Positions 43,001 to 52,966 of a stretch of 64,000 nucleotides of DNA are shown here, in pieces. A program made the translations under genes and the position numbers. Source of the DNA: Actinomycetes bacterium (GTDB lineage: Bacteria > Actinomycetota > Actinomycetes > Mycobacteriales > Mycobacteriaceae). Under the pieces are notes generated by a model, which worked only from the letters and a program-made list of their open reading frames with translations, did no database searches and was not told where the DNA came from. The stretch spans positions 1-64,000 of the forward strand of contig JAHZJB010000064.1 in NCBI GenBank assembly GCA_022601135.1, written 5' to 3'. Within the stretch, counting starts at the first letter, position 1. Each line of letters begins with the position of its first letter.

Positions 43001-44491
43001 TCAGCTGATCCGGTAATCGCTCAGCGGGAACGTATCGTTCTCTCGGTTGGTCTGGTTGGTCGACGCGGGCCGCACCAGCGTCTCCCCGCTGGGGCTGAAG
43101 TAGTAGGACCGCGCGCGGCTGCAATCGCCCGTTCCGAAGACCGTCTTGCCGAGGAGACCCGACATGCGTTCGCGGAACTTGGCATTGGCGTCATCGGTTA
43201 CCTCGAACGTGGTCGCATCGCGACGCTGCACTTCGCTGAACAACCGGTCCATGTGCCGCATCTGATACTCAACGGTGTTGAAGAACGACAGCCCACTGGA
43301 GGCGTAAGGTCCGGCCAGGCTGAGGAAGTTCGGAAACGCCGGAATCGACACACCTTGATAGGCTTGAAAACCGTTGTCGCGCCACCACTTTCCAAGGTTG
43401 CAGGCATCGCGGCCGATGATCTCGATCGCGGGGATATTCGCCTCCCAGAGGTCAAAACCTGTAGCCAGAACCAGCGTGTCGATTTCCGACTTCGTCCCGT
43501 CACACGCGACGATTCCGTCCGCCTCGATCCGCGCGATGCCCGCAGATTGCAGATGCACGTTCGGCCTGCTGAACATCCGGTAATACGAATTCGAGTACGT
43601 CGGCCGCTTACAACCGAAGTCATAGTCGGGCGTCAGCTTGGCGCGTAGTTCTTTGTCGCGGATCGACACAAAGCGCAGAGCCTGCGACAGATAGGACGCG
43701 CCCACATTGAGGTGTCTGAAGTACTTGAAGTTCAGCACCGACAGAATCATCATCGCTTCGAGGTTGATGTCGGTGGTGAAGCGGAACGCACGCTGCACCA
43801 GGGGCATCCGGGCAAACAGTCGACGCAGCCATACCGGAATCGCGAAATCGAGCTTGGGTACGACGTGAATGGGCGTGCGCTGGTAGACGATGAGGTCCGC
43901 GGCCGTCTTGGCCAGCTGCGGAATCAGCTGCACCGCTGTTGCGCCGGTGCCGATCAGCCCGATCCTCTTGCCCCGGGGTGAGTAGCTGTCATCCCAGTCG
44001 GTGCTGTGGATGACGCGGCCCGAAAAATCGCCGATGCCGGGGATGTCAGGTGTATGGGGCTGCGAGAGGTAGCCGGTGGCGGCGATGAGGAATCTGGCGG
44101 ACACCGTTTCGCCGTCCGAGAGCGCCACTTGCCAGGCCTGCGAGTCTTCATCCCAGCGAGCGCCGTCGACCGGGCTGTTGAACCTCATGTGTCGCCGAAC
44201 GTCGTACTTGTCGGCGACATGGTCGGCGTAGACCTTCAGCTCAGCGCCCGGCGCGTACAGCCGCGACCAGTAGGGGTTGGGTTCAAACCAGTACGAGTAG
44301 GTAGGCGACGGGATGTCCACGGCCAACCCCGGGTAGTGGTTGACGTGCCATGTCCCGCCCAAGTCATCTTCACGGTCCAGGATCAGAATGTTCTGGTAAC
44401 CCAGCCGTTTGAGCTGGATCACAGCCCCCATTCCGCCGAACCCGGCGCCCACGACGATCACGTCGAATTGCGGCTTGCTCATGGCACTCAC
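43001..44491 (-). CDS. Flavin-containing monooxygenase (Baeyer-Villiger type), paralog of 37032-38516
   Basis: GAGFGGMG; FSGRVIHSTDWDD fingerprint; long near-identical stretches with the other copy. Confidence 0.88.
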   Translation of the reverse strand: MSAMSKPQFDVIVVGAGFGGMGAVIQLKRLGYQNILILDREDDLGGTWHVNHYPGLAVDIPSPTYSYWFEPNPYWSRLYAPGAELKVYADHVADKYDVRRHMRFNSPVDGARWDEDSQAWQVALSDGETVSARFLIAATGYLSQPHTPDIPGIGDFSGRVIHSTDWDDSYSPRGKRIGLIGTGATAVQLIPQLAKTAADLIVYQRTPIHVVPKLDFAIPVWLRRLFARMPLVQRAFRFTTDINLEAMMILSVLNFKYFRHLNVGASYLSQALRFVSIRDKELRAKLTPDYDFGCKRPTYSNSYYRMFSRPNVHLQSAGIARIEADGIVACDGTKSEIDTLVLATGFDLWEANIPAIEIIGRDACNLGKWWRDNGFQAYQGVSIPAFPNFLSLAGPYASSGLSFFNTVEYQMRHMDRLFSEVQRRDATTFEVTDDANAKFRERMSGLLGKTVFGTGDCSRARSYYFSPSGETLVRPASTNQTNRENDTFPLSDYRIS

Positions 44492-44569
44492 GCTACCTCA
44501 CAGCAAATCGAACATCGGTGCCCGTCGCGCTACCCGGCCGGCCCTGGCCCCGGCGATGTCCCGACGCCA

Positions 44570-44600
44570 CGAAGCCCCGGAGCGGGGCGCCGGGGCTTCG
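44570..44600. terminator. GC-rich hairpin just downstream of the minus-strand PE-PPE gene
   Basis: Perfect 11-bp inverted repeat CGAAGCCCCGG / CCGGGGCTTCG with 9-nt loop; no U tract. Confidence 0.6.
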
Positions 44601-44631
44601 CGGTGTGCGTCGTTGGGCGATCGACCGTGGA

Positions 44632-46014
44632 CTACTCCGAGTCGGACGAGTCAGCCGACCCGGAATCGCTCGACGGCGCATCGTCGGCAGCCCCCACGTC
44701 GGCTGCGTCGGTGTCATCAGCAGCCTCGGCTTCCGCAGCCTCCGCCTCGGCGGCCTCGGCCTCCGCAGCCTCGGCCTCCGCAGCCTCAGCCTCCGCGGCC
44801 TCCGCCTCCAAAGCTTCCGCTTCCGCGGCCTCAGCCTCAGCCGCCGCAGCCTCCGCCTCCACAGCCTCAGCCTCCACAGCCTCAGCCTCCACGGCCTCGG
44901 CCTCCGCGGCCTCGGTGGCCTCTGCGGTCTCCGTGGTCTCAGCCTCAGCAAACTCGGCGTCGTCCTCGTTCACCGACGCTGTCTCGTTGGCCGTGTCGTT
45001 CGCTGTGTCGTTGCCCGCCTCGGCGTCGTCCTCGTCTGTGCCGTTGCTCTCATCCACTGGTGCAGACTCAACGGGTTCGGCCGCCGGGGCCGCGACCTTC
45101 GTCTCGGCGGCTGGGGAGTCATCGACGTCTTCGGCGACGGCGGGCGCCGCTAGCGCTGCAGCTTGCACCGCGCTGGGCTTGTTGTCGTAGCGGCTATATC
45201 CCCTTTCGACCGCTCTCCTGAGCGATGCTTCCGACGACTTGAGGAAGGGGAACAACTTCACCAGCGGAAGTTCCTCGGCGGGTACCAGGTAGGTGGTGGT
45301 TGTGCCGCCCTTGCTGTTCACATCCACTTCGATGTTCGTGACGGGTACCTCGGAGAGGTCGGCGAACATCACCGGAAGATGTCCGACGATCGCACCGGCG
45401 ATCGAGTTGATAACCGCGGTGAAGTGCCACCAGCGATCCGGGAAATCGTGCGTCCCGTCGAACTCGGCAACAACCACGGAGACGTCGTACTTCACCTCCG
45501 GCGCCGGCTGGTAGGTGTAGTCGTATTGGGAGTTGTACTTCGCCTTGTCGATCACATCTTGGCGGCTCGAGTCGGCCACCACGACGAAAGTGACTTGGTC
45601 TTTACCGGGCGCGTTGGCATCATTGACCAGATCCCGGAGAACCTCGTTGACCACCAGCGAGCCTGCGGACAGGCCGACCACGGTCACCTGCTCACCCGGC
45701 CCGGAGAGCCTGCTGAGCGCCGCGTCCAGCTCGGCGTCGAGATTGTCGACGCCGACAGCGATCGACTCGCCCAGGCTCAGGCCATTCGAAGGCTTGTGCT
45801 CTGCCGGCCAGTTGACACTGACCCACTGCTGCCCCTGCAGCGCGCCGCCGAGCAGCTGCGACATCACCACGTCGTGCAGCGTGGAGGTCTCCAATCCGCC
45901 CACGACGAGCGCGGAGCTGCTGGCCCATGCCCCGTTCGCGGTGCTGACGGTCAAGGCGGTAGAGGCGAGGAGGGCGCCACAGGCAACCCCTGCTTTTCGA
46001 ATCGCTGTGCGCAT
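44632..46014 (-). CDS. Secreted PE-PPE-domain hydrolase with (EAEAA)n C-terminal tail
   Basis: ATG at 46014 starts a signal peptide-like region (MRTAIRKAGVACGALLAS); VTVVGLSAGSLVVNEVL; TTTYLVPAEELPLVKLFPFL; pentapeptide tail. Confidence 0.82.
   Translation of the reverse strand: MRTAIRKAGVACGALLASTALTVSTANGAWASSSALVVGGLETSTLHDVVMSQLLGGALQGQQWVSVNWPAEHKPSNGLSLGESIAVGVDNLDAELDAALSRLSGPGEQVTVVGLSAGSLVVNEVLRDLVNDANAPGKDQVTFVVVADSSRQDVIDKAKYNSQYDYTYQPAPEVKYDVSVVVAEFDGTHDFPDRWWHFTAVINSIAGAIVGHLPVMFADLSEVPVTNIEVDVNSKGGTTTTYLVPAEELPLVKLFPFLKSSEASLRRAVERGYSRYDNKPSAVQAAALAAPAVAEDVDDSPAAETKVAAPAAEPVESAPVDESNGTDEDDAEAGNDTANDTANETASVNEDDAEFAEAETTETAEATEAAEAEAVEAEAVEAEAVEAEAAAAEAEAAEAEALEAEAAEAEAAEAEAAEAEAAEAEAAEAEAADDTDAADVGAADDAPSSDSGSADSSDSE
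44723..44935. repeat. Degenerate ~15-bp repeat coding for EAEA(A/V) pentapeptides on the minus strand
   Basis: Repeated gcctc(c/g)gcctc(c/g)... units; minus translation AEAEAAEAEAAEAEA. Confidence 0.85.
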
Positions 46015-46594
46015 GAGAACTCCAAGATCGACGCAGACAAATTGGCCGTGATCGGCGTGAGATAAATCATATGACGTCGCAGAAGCGAAAGATAGCAAAT
46101 CATCGACTGTTCATTGGCTGGCGATTTTGGCAAAGGCTCAAATACTTGCTGAAAATCAACCCCGAGGGCAAAAACGTGACCTCGCAGACCTCTGCCAGTG
46201 GTGCAGCCAGGCCTATGGCGCCACCGATTGATCACTCAATTGTGTGCTGCTAAAGACTATATTTAAGCGCGTGTAACGACTGTGCTTACGTCGAATCACT
46301 ACTAATGACAAATATGTAATTAAATGCCGAAATAGGCGTTTGCCAGAAGGCACATTCGTTGCTGTAGTACACCACGCAAAAAATAATTTGTGATCTGGGC
46401 CACACAACTCAGCACATATTTTCGCCGAGCAAATCGACCGCCGCACAAACCGATATGCCCCTCGCCTCCGTCTCCCGATGGTGGCCGGCGTGACCGCCCC
46501 AGAACCGATGGGATGCGCGCTGGGCAAAGCGCCGCCAGGCCCGGTCCGGTTAGCTGATCACACGCACGTACCCGGGGACATTACGAATCCGAAG

Positions 46595-46618
46595 CCGGAG
46601 GGCCGGAGGGCCGGAGGG
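46595..46618. repeat. 8-bp tandem repeat (ccggaggg)x3 upstream of the SDR gene
   Basis: Three exact contiguous copies. Confidence 0.95.
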
Positions 46619-46648
46619 GAACAGTCACTCGGAGGCTATTCTGCGCGG

Positions 46649-47506
46649 GTGGCACCCAAAGGCACGTCTGATCTGTCCGGCAAGGTCGCCTTCATCACCG
46701 GGGGAGCGTCCGGTATCGGCGCCGCGTTGACGACGACACTGGTTGACTCCGGCGCGGAGGTCTGGATCGCCGACCGCCAGGTCGCGGCAGCCGAGCGGCT
46801 CGCCGCGCAACTCCAGTACGCCGGCGCCGCCGCGCATGCCGTCGAATTGGATGTCCGCGACCATTCGGCGTTCGAGCGGGCCGTCGCCCACACCGTGGAG
46901 GTATCCGGACGGATCGACTATCTGTTCAACAACGCCGGAATCGGCATCGGCGGCGAGGTGGCCTCCCTCACCGTCGAAGACTGGAACGACATCATCGACG
47001 TGAATCTGCGGGGGGTGATCCACGGCGTCCTGGCCGCGTACCCCGCGATGATCAGGCAGGGCAGCGGCCACATCGTCAACACCGCGTCGATGGCCGGGCT
47101 GGTCAGCACCTCGGCGCAGGCCGGCTACTCGGCAACCAAGCACGCGGTTGTCGCCCTGTCCAAAACCATGCGGGTAGAGGCGGCCGCGCACGGCGTACGG
47201 GTGTCGGTGCTGTGCCCGGGGGTGGTTCGCACCCCGATCCTGGTCGGCGGCGAGTACGGCCGCAACCGCGACGTCAATCGGGAGGATCTGCTCGCGCTGA
47301 GTGAGGCGTTGCGTCCGATGGAACCCGCTCCCTTCGCCAAGCTGGCGCTGCGGCAGGTAATGCGGAACAAGGCGATCATCGTGGTCCCCAGGCGCTGGAA
47401 AGCACTGTGGTATCTGGAACGTATTTCGCCCGCCCTGTCGATGCGTCTGGCCGGTGAGTCACTGCGACGTACCCGCCAGGTGCAGTCAGGAGTACCGCCG
47501 CGCTAA
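46649..47506 (+). CDS. Short-chain dehydrogenase/reductase
   Basis: VAFITGGASGIGAALTTTL; NNAGIGIGG; YSATKHAVVALSKTMR; GTG start at 46649 preferred to 46478. Confidence 0.82.
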   Translation: MAPKGTSDLSGKVAFITGGASGIGAALTTTLVDSGAEVWIADRQVAAAERLAAQLQYAGAAAHAVELDVRDHSAFERAVAHTVEVSGRIDYLFNNAGIGIGGEVASLTVEDWNDIIDVNLRGVIHGVLAAYPAMIRQGSGHIVNTASMAGLVSTSAQAGYSATKHAVVALSKTMRVEAAAHGVRVSVLCPGVVRTPILVGGEYGRNRDVNREDLLALSEALRPMEPAPFAKLALRQVMRNKAIIVVPRRWKALWYLERISPALSMRLAGESLRRTRQVQSGVPPR

Positions 47507-48745
47507 ACGCCGAGCCTTGCGGGGGCTCAACGCGGCGAGTCGCATATCGCCCCCGTAATGGCTGAGTACCCGCCGGTCCATCACGCGGCGCCACAATGGC
47601 GGGACCAGCGCCAACATCATCATCGTGGCGTAGCCGGCGGGCAACTGCGGAGCCTCGTCGGCGTGGCGCAGCGCTTGGTACCGCCGCTGCGGGTTCGCGT
47701 GGTGGTCCGCGTGGCGCTGCAGATGGAACAGGAACACGTTGGAGATCACCGAGTTGCTGTTCCAACTATGCGCCGGAAGCACCTGCTCATAGCCTCCATC
47801 AGACCGCCGTTGGCGACGTAGCCCGTAATGCTCGAGGTAGTTGATGGTCTCCAGCATGAAGATCCCGATGACCGCTTGGCCGAGCAGCCAGGGCAGCACC
47901 TCCACACCAAAGCCCGCCACCAGGGCCGCGAACAGCACGATGGTGATGAGCCATCCGTTGAGCACGTCGTTGCGCAGCGTCCACACGGGCTTGTCGAGGC
48001 GCGCCAGCCGGCGGCGTTCGATCCGCCACGCCGACCGCAAGCTGCCGAAGATGGACCGGTAGTGAAAGAAATAGAGGTTCTCGCCCAACCGGGAACTGGC
48101 CGGGTCCTCCGGGGTGGCGACGCGGACGTGATGTCCGCGATTGTGTTCGACGAAGAATTGCCCGTAGCCGGTCTGTGCGAGCGCCACCTTGCTGAGCCAG
48201 CGCTCCGACTGCGCCCGCTGGTGACCCATCTCGTGGGCGGCGTTGATCGCGACGCCGCCCACGCCGCCGACGGTCAGCATCAGGCCCAACTTGTCGATGT
48301 CACTCAGCGTGACCCCACCGCCACCACTCCACAACCAGCAGGCAAGCACCAACGCCAGGTACTGCGCGGGCAGGTAGAGATAGGTCGCCCACCGGTAGTA
48401 GCGGTCCTGCTCCAGCCAGGCCAGCGCGCTGTCGGGCGGGTTCTCTGAGTCCAGGCCGACCACATAATCCAGCACCGGGATGACGACGAGCATCAGCAGG
48501 GGCCCGGACCACCACAGGATGCCCCAGCCGGTCAGCGCGACGGCAGCCCACGACACCGGGACAAGGGTGGGCACGACCAGACCTGCCAGCCACAGGTAGC
48601 GCTTGCGATCTCGCCAACCGCGAACGGACGGGTGATGCTGGGCCGCACCTGTCGTTGCCGGAGGCTGCTCGCGCACGGTAGCTGCTTGCACCCCCTCGGA
48701 AGCGAACGGCGCTCCCAGTTTGCAGTTCGATAAGTCACAGTTCAA
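47486..48745 (-). CDS. alkB: AlkB-type alkane 1-monooxygenase
   Basis: His boxes HEMGH, EHNRGHH, NYLEHYG, LQRHADHH plus hydrophobic segments. Confidence 0.9.
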   Translation of the reverse strand: MNCDLSNCKLGAPFASEGVQAATVREQPPATTGAAQHHPSVRGWRDRKRYLWLAGLVVPTLVPVSWAAVALTGWGILWWSGPLLMLVVIPVLDYVVGLDSENPPDSALAWLEQDRYYRWATYLYLPAQYLALVLACWLWSGGGGVTLSDIDKLGLMLTVGGVGGVAINAAHEMGHQRAQSERWLSKVALAQTGYGQFFVEHNRGHHVRVATPEDPASSRLGENLYFFHYRSIFGSLRSAWRIERRRLARLDKPVWTLRNDVLNGWLITIVLFAALVAGFGVEVLPWLLGQAVIGIFMLETINYLEHYGLRRQRRSDGGYEQVLPAHSWNSNSVISNVFLFHLQRHADHHANPQRRYQALRHADEAPQLPAGYATMMMLALVPPLWRRVMDRRVLSHYGGDMRLAALSPRKARRLARRYS

Positions 48746-48770
48746 TCAACGGAACCGTCACGCCCTTATA

Positions 48771-48796
48771 CCATTGCCGCGGCGGAGCGGCAATGG
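48771..48796. terminator. Hairpin downstream of the minus-strand VWA gene
   Basis: Perfect 10-bp inverted repeat CCATTGCCGC / GCGGCAATGG with 6-nt loop; 2 bp past the stop at 48799. Confidence 0.65.
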
Positions 48797-48798
48797 CC

Positions 48799-50616
48799 TC
48801 AGGACAGCAGCGTCGCGATCGCCGAGGTCAATTCCGGCGATGCCGAGCTCGCCAGGTTTCGATAGCTACCGCCGGTGATCTGCGCTACCGACTCCCAGGT
48901 AGCCCGATCGGAATCTTCGCCGAAGTCGATGACATTGACCGCCACCGGACGGGCCGGGTCGAATGCACCCCGAATGTACTCCTGGAGACCGTCGGCGCCC
49001 AGCGACCGATCAGTGTGCGGTCCCGCGGTGATGACCAAGACAGAGTTTTTCTGGCCTTCGCGGTAGTTGGCCGACGCGTCGGTGTAGACGAGGCGCAGCG
49101 TGGTGAAAGACACCGCGCCGCCGCCCGACGCGATCTGGCCGTCCAGCGCAGCAGCCAGGGCATCGGACCGTGGCCGGCCCTCGAGTGGTTCGGGCAGCGG
49201 GCCCACCGCGATCACCGAACGCCCCGCTACCCCGTCGAACGTCCACAGTCCGACGGCAGCATCGGGCGGGAGCACCCGCAGTCGCGCCGTCAGCGCTTCC
49301 ACCACATTGGTCAGGCGTGTCTTGCCGCCCTCGTCGGTCGGCATCGACTGATCGAGCATGATCGTGACAGCCGGGCCGGCGACCGGTGTGGTCAACGCGT
49401 CGGCGATCGTCACCCGCAGCGCGTCTTCGCCGAGGTCCAACGGTGCGGCCACCGGCCCGAAGTCGACGACGTCGCTGGCCGGAGGTGTGTCGTCACCGAC
49501 CCGGAACCCGGCGTTGAGGAGTTCGCCAAGCTGCTCGGGTTTGCGCATGAATCGGGAAAGCTCGCTCGCGGCGGTGATCTGTTCCCCCGTCAGCCAATCG
49601 CCGTCGAGTAGCACGGTGGGGAAGTCGGCCGTCGCGGGCGGCCCCGGCGGCAACCAGGCCGCGAGCTTGGACCCTGCATCCGGCAGCGACGACGCCCGCT
49701 GGAAGAGTCGCTGCTCCGTCGTCACCACGGCGTGAACCGGGGCGGTGGCCGGATCTCCGGCATCCACCAGGGCCTGCAAGGCGGTGTCGGCGTTGGTGTC
49801 GGCGAGCTCCGGAGCTCCGCCCACCAGAGCGCTGACAGCCCCCAGTCCAGCGCTGGCCGGCAGGCCGGGCGGTGCGGCCGCGGCTGCCACCGCCTCGGCC
49901 GCCAGCAGCGAGGCGTCGCTGTCCTGGGCCAGGGGTACCGCCAGGCGAAGACCGCCCCAGCCTGGTAGCCCCAGCCCGTCAAGGGAAACCGGATCGGCCT
50001 GCAGCCGCGGGAGCGTGCCCCAGTTTTGGTCATCCAGCGCGTCGGTCAGCTGGGGAGACACCGCGAGCAGCACCGGGGAAGTCACCAGTGAGCGGCTGTC
50101 GCTGACGGTTTCGGTCCCGACTGCGGCTTCCAGTCGGGCTACCGATACCGAGCTACCCGGGATCCACAGCGCCGGTCGGGCACCGAGGTCGGCGGGCCAC
50201 GGACCAAGGAATCCGTTGACCACCCGACCCGAATCACCAGCCTCGACCTGGACGACGACGCATCGGTCACCCACTGGGGCGGCCGTCTCGTTGTAGCGCT
50301 GCGCCAGCGCCGACACGGGTTCGGCGATCGCTGGATCCGCGATGACGGCAACATTGACTTCGCCGTCCACGCATCGCTTGGTCGCGACATCGGATCGGTC
50401 CGACAGCGCGGCTCCGAAGAAGCGCCACAGAATCACCACGCCGACAACAACGACGACGCTGACCAGGGCGACGATCACGCCGAGGCTGATGCCGCGCCGT
50501 CCCGCCGTCACCGCGCGGTGGCTGCCGGTCCATTCGCCGCTGTCCCCGCCGTGCCCGAACTGCTTGGTGCGCGGCTCGTCGGCTGGATCCGGGCCCGAGC
50601 GGCTATGGCGTCCCAT
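48799..50616 (-). CDS. Membrane-anchored VWA/substrate-binding-like protein (Rv1836c-like)
   Basis: N-terminal TM after a basic segment; VWA-like VTIMLDQSMP and VGLWTFDG; adjacent to glcB as in Mtb. Confidence 0.75.
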   Translation of the reverse strand: MGRHSRSGPDPADEPRTKQFGHGGDSGEWTGSHRAVTAGRRGISLGVIVALVSVVVVVGVVILWRFFGAALSDRSDVATKRCVDGEVNVAVIADPAIAEPVSALAQRYNETAAPVGDRCVVVQVEAGDSGRVVNGFLGPWPADLGARPALWIPGSSVSVARLEAAVGTETVSDSRSLVTSPVLLAVSPQLTDALDDQNWGTLPRLQADPVSLDGLGLPGWGGLRLAVPLAQDSDASLLAAEAVAAAAAPPGLPASAGLGAVSALVGGAPELADTNADTALQALVDAGDPATAPVHAVVTTEQRLFQRASSLPDAGSKLAAWLPPGPPATADFPTVLLDGDWLTGEQITAASELSRFMRKPEQLGELLNAGFRVGDDTPPASDVVDFGPVAAPLDLGEDALRVTIADALTTPVAGPAVTIMLDQSMPTDEGGKTRLTNVVEALTARLRVLPPDAAVGLWTFDGVAGRSVIAVGPLPEPLEGRPRSDALAAALDGQIASGGGAVSFTTLRLVYTDASANYREGQKNSVLVITAGPHTDRSLGADGLQEYIRGAFDPARPVAVNVIDFGEDSDRATWESVAQITGGSYRNLASSASPELTSAIATLLS

Positions 50617-50675
50617 GGCAAGCCGCCCCGTCCCGGTGGTCGATTCCCACGCCTGCCAGCCCTGATTTCACCACG

Positions 50676-52889
50676 TCAGCCAACGGTACTGGCTGCCTTG
50701 AACTCTCGGCGCCGCCGGTGCAGGATCGGCTCGGTGTAGCCGTTGGGCTGCGCACCGCCCGACAAGATCAACTCCTGTGCCGCCTGGAAGGCGATGTTGT
50801 TGTCCGGATCGGGTGCCATCGGACGGAATTCGGGGTCGTCGGCGTTTTGCTCGTCCACCACCGCGGCCATCCGCCGCAGGCTGGTCTTGACGTCCTCTTC
50901 GGTGATCACGCCGTGGCGCAACCAATTGGCCAGCAGCTGGCTGGAAATCCGCAACGTTGCGCGATCCTCCATCAACGCGACGTCATGAATGTCGGGCACC
51001 TTCGAGCACCCGACGCCGGCGTCGATCCAGCGCACCACGTAGCCGAGGATCGACTGGCAATTGTTGTCGACCTCCTCGCGAATCTCCTCCGGCGCCCAGG
51101 CCAACTCCTCGGACAGCGGGATGGTCAGCAGCTCCTCCAGAGTGGAGCGCTTCTTGCCCGCGAGGTTCTGTTGCACCGCATGGACATCGACCTGGTGGTA
51201 GTGCATGGCGTGCAGCGTGGCCGCTGTCGGAGACGGCACCCAGGCGGTGGTGGCACCGGCTCTGGGTTGACCGATCTTCTGTTCGACCATGTCGCCCATC
51301 AGCTCGGTCATCGCCCACATGCCCTTGCCGATCTGAGCCCGGCCGGAGAAACCGGTCGCCAGCCCGACATCGACGTTCTGATTCTCATAGGCCTGGATCC
51401 ACGGCTGCGACTTCATCGCACCCTTGCGGATCATCGGACCCGCCTGCATCGAGGTGTGGATCTCGTCGCCGGTGCGGTCCAGGAATCCGGTGTTGATGAA
51501 CACCACCCGGTCGGCGGCGGCCTGGATACAGGCTTTCAAATTGAGCGTCGTGCGCCGCTCTTCGTCCATGATGCCGACCTTGATCGTGTTCTGCGGCAGC
51601 CCGAGGAGGTCCTCGACGCGGCTGAACAACTCGCACGTGAAAGCGACCTCGTCCGGACCGTGCATCTTGGGTTTCACGATGTAGATCGAGCCGGTGCGAC
51701 TGTTGACCAGAGGCCCGGTCGATGCGCCGTCCTCCGACCCGGCCCGCAGTCCGTGAATGCCGATCAGGCTGGTGAACACCGCGTCCTGGATTCCCTCCGG
51801 CACCTCGGCACCATCGGCTCCGTCGTCATCGAGCACGATTGCGTCGTTGGTCATCAGGTGCCCGACATTGCGCACGAACATCAGGCTGCGGCCCGGTAGC
51901 TCGAGCTCGCCCCCGTCCGGCGCGGTGTAGGTGCGATCTTCGTTGAGCACGCGGGTGAAGGTCGTCTCACCCTTGGCGACTTCCTCGCTCAGGTCGCCAC
52001 GATTGAGTCCGAGCCAGTTGCGGTAGCCAAGCACCTTGTCGTCGGCGTCGACAGCGGCCACCGAATCCTCGAAGTCCATGATCGTGGTGACGGCGGATTC
52101 CAGCACGACATCCTTGATCCCAGCCCTGTCGGTGGATCCGATCGGGGAGTGCGGGTCGATCAAGATTTCGATATGCAGGCCGTGGTTGACCAGTAGCAGG
52201 CATTCCGGGCTGTCGGCCTCGCCGGTGTAGCCGGCGAACTGCCCGGGGTCGACCAAAGCGACGGACCCACCGTCGTCGAGGGTGGCGCGCACGTGCCCAT
52301 CCTTGACGAGGAGCCCAGTGATGTCCGACCACGATCCGGACTCCAGCGGCACGGCGCCGTCAAGGAAGCGACGGGCATAGGCGATGACTTTGTCGCCGCG
52401 AATCTTGTTGTAACCGCTGCCCTTCTGCGCACCATCCTCCTCGGAGATGACATCGGTGCCGTAGAGCGCGTCATAGAGCGAACCCCAGCGCGCGTTCGCC
52501 GCATTCAAGGCGAACCGCGCGTTGAGAATCGGGACCACCAGCTGCGGACCCGCCGTGGTCGCGATCTCGCCGTCGACACCGGCGGTGGTGATCGTGAAGT
52601 CGGCCGGTTCGGGCTGCAGGTACCCGATGTCGATCAGGAACTGCTGGTACTCCTCGGCGTCGAACGGCCCGATCACCCGGGCCCGGTGCCACTTGTCGAT
52701 CTGCGCCTGCAGATCGTCACGGCGGGCGAGCAGTTCCTCGTTTTTCGGGGTCAGATCGGCGACGACCTTGTCGACGCCGGACCAGAACGTATCGGGCTCG
52801 AGTTCGGTGCCCGGCAAAACCTCGGTGTTGATGAATTCGTACAACACGGGGGCGACGCGCAGGTTACCCACCGTTACGCGTTCGGTCAT
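50676..52889 (-). CDS. glcB: Malate synthase G
   Basis: [68 protein letters not shown]. Confidence 0.96.
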   Translation of the reverse strand: MTERVTVGNLRVAPVLYEFINTEVLPGTELEPDTFWSGVDKVVADLTPKNEELLARRDDLQAQIDKWHRARVIGPFDAEEYQQFLIDIGYLQPEPADFTITTAGVDGEIATTAGPQLVVPILNARFALNAANARWGSLYDALYGTDVISEEDGAQKGSGYNKIRGDKVIAYARRFLDGAVPLESGSWSDITGLLVKDGHVRATLDDGGSVALVDPGQFAGYTGEADSPECLLLVNHGLHIEILIDPHSPIGSTDRAGIKDVVLESAVTTIMDFEDSVAAVDADDKVLGYRNWLGLNRGDLSEEVAKGETTFTRVLNEDRTYTAPDGGELELPGRSLMFVRNVGHLMTNDAIVLDDDGADGAEVPEGIQDAVFTSLIGIHGLRAGSEDGASTGPLVNSRTGSIYIVKPKMHGPDEVAFTCELFSRVEDLLGLPQNTIKVGIMDEERRTTLNLKACIQAAADRVVFINTGFLDRTGDEIHTSMQAGPMIRKGAMKSQPWIQAYENQNVDVGLATGFSGRAQIGKGMWAMTELMGDMVEQKIGQPRAGATTAWVPSPTAATLHAMHYHQVDVHAVQQNLAGKKRSTLEELLTIPLSEELAWAPEEIREEVDNNCQSILGYVVRWIDAGVGCSKVPDIHDVALMEDRATLRISSQLLANWLRHGVITEEDVKTSLRRMAAVVDEQNADDPEFRPMAPDPDNNIAFQAAQELILSGGAQPNGYTEPILHRRRREFKAASTVG

Positions 52890-52966
52890 GGTTACTCCCT
52901 CGTCTGCCCGTGCGCCGCGGGGCGCACTTGCCCTGTCAGATCCCTATGCAGCAGTGTCGGCCTAGC

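Noticed and set aside
44723-44935. Possible PE_PGRS-type or CRISPR-like repeat
   Set aside because: Contiguous 15-bp coding repeats without spacers; composition Glu/Ala, not Gly-rich PGRS.
44006-45190. Plus-strand ORF (394 aa) with Ser/Ala repeats (SASAASASAAS)
   Set aside because: Reverse translation of the EAEAA repeat and the BVMO gene; no independent support.
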